From: Cytauxzoon felis
Lineage: Eukaryota; Apicomplexa; Aconoidasida; Piroplasmida; Theileriidae
Assembly (NCBI GenBank): GCA_020283715.1
Contig: JAIQCW010000217.1
Span: forward strand, 1 to 13,044
Direction: 5' to 3'
DNA length: 13,044 nt
Part shown: piece after piece, positions 8,044 through 13,044 of the stretch
Layout of the letters: each line of letters opens with the position of its first letter
Position numbering within the stretch: the stretch's first letter is position 1
Translations under genes and position numbers: made by a program
The notes under the pieces: model-generated
The model's input: the letters and a program-made list of their open reading frames with translations, nothing else
What the model was told of the DNA's origin: nothing
Databases searched by the model: none

Positions 8044-8444
8044 TCCACCTGAGGTCTAATCCACCATTGGTCTTCCACCCGCCGTGGTGGCTCTTCCAAT
8101 TACCTATCTCTAAAGAGTATAGCCACTCCCGGAGATCGTGGTGGTAGAGAAGGTAGTGATGGATCATCCATCATGGGAATGATGGAAGATGGTGCTAAGG
8201 ATGTGTTGGATGTAACCTCAAGTGGAAGTGGAATACCTGGAAGCGATCTACGGGAGCTGGAAGGGGAGATAAGTAGAGAGGCTCCACGCCTAGTGGAATG
8301 TAGAGTAGTACTGGACCTCAGGTGGAGGTCTGTTCTTCCGGGTAGACATTATACCGAGGATGATCTACGGGAATCCGAGGGGAGGTAAATGGATAAGCCA
8401 CCACGGCGAGTGGAAGATCAATGTTGAATTAGACCTCAGGTGGA
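8044..8444. repeat. Repeat island R6, intergenic copy with long inverted arms
   Basis: It starts TCCACCTGAGGTCTAATCCA (8044) and ends with the near reverse complement, AGACCTCAGGTGGA (8444). The arms match each other over about 60 bp, including arm-specific sequence (GGTCTAAT, then CA-CATTG-TCTTCCAC, then GCCGTGGTGGCT) not shared with R1. The interior has the Lys-Glu-type AAAGAGTATAGCCACTCCC module, the 69-bp GGTAGTGATGGATCATCCAT block shared with R3b, and GAAGCGATCTACGGGAGCTG. It lies between the convergent VPS16 and transporter genes. A stop-free stretch at 8173-8388 translates the same peptide modules as in VPS16, but no host gene surrounds it. Confidence 0.9.
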
Positions 8445-8557
8445 ACGGCGAATTGTAGACAAGGATATGTAAATAATATATAATAAATATTTTTAATTAG
8501 ATTAATGTTATAATGCCTAAAGGCATATTACAAGACTACATTAAGATTGAACTTAAA

Positions 8558-8576
8558 AATAAAACTACGTTTTATT
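8558..8576 (-). terminator. Short hairpin with an AATAAA signal downstream of the transporter gene
   Basis: AATAAAAC (8558-8565) and GTTTTATT (8569-8576) form a perfect 8-bp inverted pair with a 3-nt loop. Read on the minus strand it begins with AATAAA about 39 bp beyond the transporter stop, a plausible 3'-end processing signal. A smaller ATGCC/GGCAT pair lies at 8512-8525. Confidence 0.35.
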
Positions 8577-8614
8577 AACATTTAAGGAGTACTCATCGTG
8601 TATTTTACTCCACT

Positions 8615-9991
8615 TCATTTTAACATTTCTTTTCTTACATCTGCATTAAATGCATTCATAAACGTCTTCTTTGCCACCTTAGACGCTGCATTGAACCAAA
8701 ATTTGAAGCCCCTATATCTCGTATATCCTTCAGTTGGCCAATGATCCCATTCAGCTTTCCTATAGACTTGTAGGTACGCGTCACCCATTAAAGTGGTATA
8801 GTTGAGAATGGAAAGTGATATGATAAATATAAATGTTATAACATCACCGTTAACCTTGTTTTCTCCACCTTGCATACCAACTCCACTTATACCAACTGCT
8901 TTTAGTCCTTCTTGTGCAGTTACAAATGATACAGTCATGAAACCAACTAATGCTGAGTTACCAATTATCAATTTACCAAAGAATGAATCTGGGTAATGGA
9001 GGATGGTATAACAGGTGTAGATACAAAAGAGGGCATAGGCTTCAATGGCCCAAACTGCATTCCATCCTCGAGCTTTTTTCCATTCATTCCCTGGACCATT
9101 TTTATAATGATCCAAAATACAAACAACTATGGCTGGAATGGGATATATGGCCAAATTAATTAATTCAATCTTATATCCAGTATAAGGATCCACCAATTGA
9201 AAAGGAGCTATACCAGGATATACGCAGTATAATAACCCTAGTGAGAATACTACAATCATAGCAGGAGACCATGTCCATGGGTCCTTTAAGCCTTCCATCA
9301 AGCTGGGTTGTTCTTCACCCTTAGAAGATTGTTCATTATCTTCACACCCATTTCCATTAAAATGGCAGAGGTAACAGTGTAAAGTCCAATAGAAAGCTGT
9401 AATATACATTAATATCATATTCACCATAATCTGTCCACATACGAGCCAGTACTCTATATCCTGAAGACTGTACTTATCTACCAAATAAATAATTGCTTTA
9501 TGATAAATAGTTACAAAAACAGCTGATAGAGGTGCTCCAGCACTTGAGAAACTTACATCCTTCGGCTCCACTCCGATAGTGAATATATAATTCAGGGTAA
9601 ATACGAAATGATGAACTACAAGAGTCCACATGTAAAGGTTAGGATCACCTAATTCACCTCCAGATGTGTAAACGTATACAGTAATTGCCGAGAATATGAA
9701 CATCAGCCAGTTGGTTATTACGGATAATATCGGAGTAATAATCTTACATTTTTTTGCGGGTATGCTAATTATATTCGCCAAAGTGATACCTGCAAGACCA
9801 ATTAATTCCATAGGATTGTGACATAAATTGATAAATAAACCAATTTTATCCATTGGCAAGTGATATCTAATAACAGCATACTTAGCACACGTTAAAGCCA
9901 GCCTCAATGGCATCAACATAGTAAATCCCATTAAAAACATTGAGACTTCCTTTAGTCGTGCTGTACTATTATTTTCAGCTGAAGAATCCAT
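8615..9991 (-). CDS. Polytopic membrane protein, probable equilibrative nucleoside transporter-like or piroplasm Tpr-related protein
   Basis: A single exon of 458 residues with no repeat insertion. The start is the ATG at 9991 in an A-rich context. About 11 hydrophobic segments can be drawn, roughly at residues 15-37, 48-75, 84-108, 119-142, 150-173, 181-206, 241-262, 272-292, 305-330, 338-362 and 378-400. There is a short cytosolic-type N-terminus and a charged loop between segments 6 and 7 (about 207-240; EDNEQSSKGEEQ). That 6+5 arrangement, MFLMGFTMLMPLRLAL in the first segment and the YCVYPGIAPFQL segment after the loop recall equilibrative nucleoside transporters, which salvage purines in these parasites. 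The basic C-terminal tail of about 50 residues is longer than usual for that family. The Theileria Tpr-related multispanning family is an alternative. The function is inference. Confidence 0.5.
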   Translation of the reverse strand: MDSSAENNSTARLKEVSMFLMGFTMLMPLRLALTCAKYAVIRYHLPMDKIGLFINLCHNPMELIGLAGITLANIISIPAKKCKIITPILSVITNWLMFIFSAITVYVYTSGGELGDPNLYMWTLVVHHFVFTLNYIFTIGVEPKDVSFSSAGAPLSAVFVTIYHKAIIYLVDKYSLQDIEYWLVCGQIMVNMILMYITAFYWTLHCYLCHFNGNGCEDNEQSSKGEEQPSLMEGLKDPWTWSPAMIVVFSLGLLYCVYPGIAPFQLVDPYTGYKIELINLAIYPIPAIVVCILDHYKNGPGNEWKKARGWNAVWAIEAYALFCIYTCYTILHYPDSFFGKLIIGNSALVGFMTVSFVTAQEGLKAVGISGVGMQGGENKVNGDVITFIFIISLSILNYTTLMGDAYLQVYRKAEWDHWPTEGYTRYRGFKFWFNAASKVAKKTFMNAFNADVRKEMLK

Positions 9992-10157
9992 TTTGAAAGT
10001 ATGTGTATATCAACCGTATCTTCAGATAATTAAAGCCTATTTAAAATTACAGAAAACAAACGTTGCGATAAATGAGACTATAGTACATTAAACATTGCGA
10101 TATTTTTGCGATTATGCTACATTCTTGCTCAAATGTGCATTTACAATCATACATTTC

Positions 10158-10210
10158 TACATCATCCCTTGTGTCATTTTTACACATTCCATAAAATTAG
10201 GGATGATGTA
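10158..10210. repeat. 12-bp perfect inverted repeat upstream of the transporter gene
   Basis: TACATCATCCCT (10158-10169) and AGGGATGATGTA (10199-10210) are exact reverse complements separated by 29 bp, about 170-220 bp upstream of the minus-strand start. It could be a hairpin or a paired binding site for a dimeric regulator; neither is shown. Confidence 0.45.
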
Positions 10211-10730
10211 TCATGATGTGTTGAGTAGAATTAACCTTAATATACTACAAATTCATATTGGATATTGATATTACTTTACATTTCGTTATTATCGTCCTTC
10301 CACCCTGTATCCCAGATGTGGCCTTAGTGATTCCTCCATACTAGAAATACCCCAATTTGATGAAAGCCATTTTATTCTTCAGTTAATTTAATCATCTATA
10401 GACAATATACCTGATGTAAATAATTGAGAATATGTGTATATGGTAGAGGATTTAATGATATAAGTATGTAAATATTCATTTCATCATGAACCAGTCTTCT
10501 AGTGACATAATCTCTAGAAATATAAAGATTACCAACACATATGGAAGTATGAGGATTATTATGGACTTTTTACAAGTATTAAATACATACGTACCTACGA
10601 ATCCTAAATTTATATCGGTTTACTTTATATTCATAATCTTCATATGTGACGACTATATCCCTCAATCAGTACTACCTTTTTGCTTCCGTATTATCACTTC
10701 ACTGAAGTATCCATTATCTCTGTGTAGAGA

Positions 10731-10800
10731 TCCACTAGAGGTTCTTTCATTATCTTCGTCACTCGCCATGGAGGCTTCTTATATTTCCCTTCGCCTACCG
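10731..10800. repeat. Decayed relic of the dispersed repeat (left arm only)
   Basis: TCCACTAGAGGTTC, then TATCTTCGTCACTCGCCATGG and GAGGCTTCTTATATTTCCC follow the order of a left arm (TCCACCTGAGGT, CCACTCGCCGTGG, GGAGGCTCTT) with scattered substitutions. No right arm is seen nearby. Confidence 0.6.
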
Positions 10801-10916
10801 TTTATCGACTACAGTGCGTATGATACATATTAAACTATTATGTGTAATGACCGCCATAATCAGGTAGACGATTTTAAACACTATCATTGTACAAAATATA
10901 TACAAGAAATGAATTT

Positions 10917-10960
10917 AAAAAACACCATCAACCTTGGGTTATAGGGATAAAAAACACCAT
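10917..10960. repeat. 12-bp direct repeat AAAAAACACCAT, two copies
   Basis: Exact copies at 10917-10928 and 10949-10960, 32 bp apart. The sequence is A-rich and could be chance or a regulatory pair. Confidence 0.35.
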
Positions 10961-11282
10961 TTAAGAAATACGAAAATGTCTATTTAAGATTATATACATG
11001 ACTATAATATATACTAATATATTAATACAATTGAAGGCTGATGTATAGTTATATGAAGGTATATAAGTGAATATATAAATTATTATAATAATACATATAC
11101 TATATAACTACTAACATGAATTATAGATATTATACTTACTATAATATACTTATACTAACACTAACTATATACACATTATATAATTATTAAAATGTTATAT
11201 ACCAATTATAAGTGTTTAGTTACGGTTAATTTTTGTAAATTTATTATGATATTTTAACACATAGACGACTATATGGTAGGCT

Positions 11283-11341
11283 AAGAGACAAGTAAATAGA
11301 GAAGTTGTCTGCAGGACCTACGGTGGAAAGCCTAGTGTAAA
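11283..11341. repeat. Decayed relic of the dispersed repeat (right-arm fragment)
   Basis: AAGTAAATAGAGAAG, TTGTCTGCAGGACC, GGTGGAAAGCCTAGTG follow the right-arm order seen intact at 4759-4800 and 7288-7330. The fragment is short and has lost both termini. It lies just beyond the FtsH 3' end. Confidence 0.6.
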
Positions 11342-11394
11342 AAAGGTGTGATTGTGTTAAGTGTGTAACATTTTATTGCCAAACACATTGGAAA

Positions 11395-12901
11395 TCATTT
11401 CAATTTCTTATTTTTTAGTATATTATTGATTTCTTCGCCAGTTAGTGTTTCATGTTCTAGTAATTCATTAGCTAAATCTTCTAGTTGTTGTCTATACTGT
11501 CTAAGTATACCTTCAGCTAATTCATGTGCTTCTTTAACGAGTATTTTAACTTCTTCTTCTACAACTGTAGCGGTTTCTGACGACAACGTGCGATTACCAT
11601 GTATATTGGTGATACCACCCATTCTTAAATAATTAATTGGACCCAATTTTTTACTCATACCCCATTCTGTAACCATTTTATATGCTAATTCTGTAGCAGC
11701 ATATATATCACTAGATGCACCAGACGTTACATTATCTTTACCAAATACTAATTCTTCAGCTATTCTACCACCCATACATACAGCAAGTCTTGCTTTCATT
11801 TGTGCTAATTTATAACTAGTGCGATCACCATCCGGTAGCTGTTCAACAAAACCTAAAGCAGAACCACGTGATATTATCGTAGCCTTATGTATAGGGTCCG
11901 CATCCGGATATAAATGATATGCTACCAATGCATGACCCGCTTCATGATAAGCTGTCATTTTCCTATGCAATTCCGGCTGCATCCATTTACGTTTAGAACC
12001 CATAGATACCTTGTCACGGGCCTCATGTATATCTACCAATACAACCTTATTACGACCTATATATATGATGGAGATAAAATGATTATAAAATGCATAATAA
12101 GATGATACTATGAACTGAAGATTCTCATCTATTATACCTGTTCTTCCACTTCTACCTGAGGTTACAATATTACCTTCTCCATCTTTCGTCGTCTTGCAGA
12201 CAGCTCTTCTATTTACCTCCCCCTTCGCTTCCCTGAGATCAGCTACGGGTTTATCGCCACGATCTCCGGGAGTGGCTTTACCCTTTAGAGATAGGTAATT
12301 AAAAGAGCTGACGGCAGGACGAAAAGAGGTTGAATGGACCTCAGGTAGAGTGGACAGCACTCAATCACCACGTTGGTTCTTGTAAACATACCATTTTTGA
12401 CGCAGTTGAGTGCGGCTTCATTTACAAGGTTTTTGAGATCTGCTCCGGAGTAACCGGGTGTGAGTTTGGCGAGATCTTTGATGTTTATTTCGGTTTTATC
12501 GTATTTGACATTATCTAGGTATCGTTTGAGTATAGCTTCTCTACCTTCCATTGTTGGTAATGGGATATGTATAACACGATCGAATCTACCAGGCCTTAAT
12601 AATGCATTATCTAATGAACCTAAGCGATTAGTAGCGGCTAATACTGTAATTCCAGTTGATACATTGAAACCATCCATTTCTACAAGTAGCTGATTAAGTG
12701 TTTGATCATGTTCACGATTCTGACCACTAAATGAACCAGACGCTCTTTTAGTACCAACCGCATCTATCTCATCAATAAATATTATACATGGAGCTGATTT
12801 TCTCGCCTTGGCAAATAAATTCCTCACTCTCTGCGCACCTTGACCAACAAAAATCTCCACAAATTCCGGACCACTCGTATATATAAACGGTATACCAGCC
12901 T
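11395..12901 (-). CDS. ftsH: FtsH-type ATP-dependent zinc metalloprotease (AAA + M41), 5' part missing
   Basis: Two exons are visible, 12901-12392 and 12056-11395, about 389 residues. FtsH proteases are membrane-bound hexamers that unfold and degrade organelle membrane proteins. Exon a has [20 protein letters not shown], the Walker B motif FIDEIDAVG, the second-region-of-homology segments [10 protein letters not shown] and LLRPGRFDR, and the AAA lid ([19 protein letters not shown]). Exon b has [12 protein letters not shown], the zinc site HEAGHA (11929-11946), [12 protein letters not shown] and TSGASSDI with the third-ligand Asp. Walker A and the transmembrane N-terminus lie upstream, outside the window. 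The residual spacing between AL and the ARDK motif equals that of bacterial FtsH with no gap, which fixes the intron. Apicoplast FtsH1 or a mitochondrial i-AAA are both possible; the window does not decide. Confidence 0.9.
12057..12391 (-). other. 335-bp intron in the FtsH gene at the AAA/protease hinge, carrying island R7
   Basis: Read on the minus strand, the donor is GTATGT (12391) and the acceptor is TATATATAG (ends 12057). Excision gives [20 protein letters not shown], which is gap-free against FtsH. Retention stops the upstream frame at 12285. Confidence 0.9.
12146..12354. repeat. Repeat island R7 inside the FtsH intron
   Basis: The left terminus region TTCCACTTCTACCTGAGG with GTTACAAT (12144-12169) and the right end GGACCTCAGGTAGAGTGGA (about 12336-12354) are near reverse complements. 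Between them lie GTCGTCTTGCAGACAGCTC, the CTTCCCTGAGATCAGCTACG module, CCACGATCTCCGGGAGTGGC, TTTAGAGATAGGTAATT and AAGAGCTGACGGCAGGAC. On the minus strand it translates [19 protein letters not shown] and [14 protein letters not shown], the modules found in VPS16. Confidence 0.88.
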
Positions 12902-13044
12902 CTATAAATATAAAATTAATAAAAATTCAATATATATTTCTTATCTTACACTTGAGATTCAATCTACCTCTTCTCCACTCGGCGTTCCACCTGAGGTCCA
13001 ATCCACCTCTGTTCCACTCGCCGTGGAGGCTTCTCCCAATTACA
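12902..13044 (-). other. 3' part of a further FtsH intron
   Basis: The acceptor TTTATAG (minus strand) ends at 12902. Joining a preceding G to the AG at 12901-12900 makes the expected Glu of the GEAGIPF motif. About 45 bp of AT-rich intron separate the exon from repeat island R8; the donor lies beyond the window. Confidence 0.8.
12950..13044. repeat. Dispersed repeat island R8, left half, cut by the window edge
   Basis: It contains CACTTGAGATTCAATCTACC, CCACTCGGCG, then TCCACCTGAGGTCCAATCCA, CCACTCGCCGTGGAGGCTTC and CCCAATTACA. These are the left-arm modules, in order and C-rich. It lies in an FtsH intron. Confidence 0.85.

Larger units (their letters stand above)
9992..11394. other. 1.4-kb AT-rich intergenic region between transporter and FtsH genes
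   Basis: It presumably contains the transporter promoter (right of 9991) and the FtsH 3' flank (left of 11395). Visible content is a 12-bp inverted repeat (10158-10210), a 12-bp direct repeat (10917 and 10949), two decayed repeat-family relics (10731-10800, 11283-11341) and long TATA-type low-complexity sequence (about 10980-11250). A 115-codon plus-strand open frame at 10486-10833 ends inside the first relic. It shows no recognisable domain and I do not call it a gene. No tRNA or rRNA was recognised. Confidence 0.6.

Noticed and set aside
8173..8388. 71-codon open frame in the R6 island as a gene
   Set aside because: It is only the repeat's stop-poor modules read in the same frame as in VPS16, with no host coding sequence around it.
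10486..10833. 115-codon plus-strand open frame as a gene
   Set aside because: It has no recognisable domain, its C-terminal third is a decayed repeat arm, and composition and context look intergenic.
1..13044. CRISPR array interpretation of the repeated motifs
   Set aside because: Repeats are not regularly spaced, have no unique spacers of constant length, and lie in a eukaryotic intron-containing locus.

Overview
The window looks like nuclear DNA of an apicomplexan parasite, most likely a piroplasm (Babesia/Theileria group). This is inferred from four things: strongly AT-rich coding sequence; tightly packed genes (33 and 79 bp between neighbours on the plus strand); GT-AG introns down to 22 bp; and a bacterial-type ribosomal protein L1 with a signal-peptide-like start, as expected for an apicoplast protein. 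The species cannot be named from the sequence alone.

Layout. Three head-to-tail plus-strand genes come first: an L1 protein in three exons (273-1757), a Pfs2/WDR33-type polyadenylation factor in three exons (1837-3687), and VPS16 of the HOPS/CORVET tethering complexes as one 1418-codon reading frame (3721-7977). A polytopic, nucleoside-transporter-like protein lies convergent on the minus strand (8615-9991). About 1.4 kb of AT-rich intergenic DNA follows. Next, on the minus strand, is the 3' part of an FtsH-type AAA protease gene (11395-12901 visible, running off the right edge). The genes have unrelated housekeeping roles (organelle translation, mRNA 3' processing, endosomal trafficking, membrane transport, organelle proteolysis), so nothing suggests an operon.

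The outstanding feature is a GC-richer dispersed repeat family that occupies nearly every available niche. Intact or compound islands are at 1-98, 948-1220, 2296-2643, 4487-5340, 5721-6130, 6880-7482, 8044-8444, 12146-12354 and 12950-13044, with decayed relics near 10731 and 11283. Simple copies have a C-rich left arm beginning TCCACCTGAGGTTACA and a G-rich right arm ending in its reverse complement. Several copies sit inside introns of the L1, Pfs2 and FtsH genes and one is intergenic. Three are in-frame inside VPS16, adding roughly 620 codons; the remaining roughly 795 codons match a normal VPS16 length.

A second pattern is tied to these islands. On the plus strand the DNA to the left of an island is C-rich and the DNA to the right is G-rich, whichever strand the host gene uses. 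The sign resets at nearly every island. This replication-origin-like skew pivot, with the hairpin architecture and the exonic/intronic double life, is the most promising candidate for an undescribed system here.
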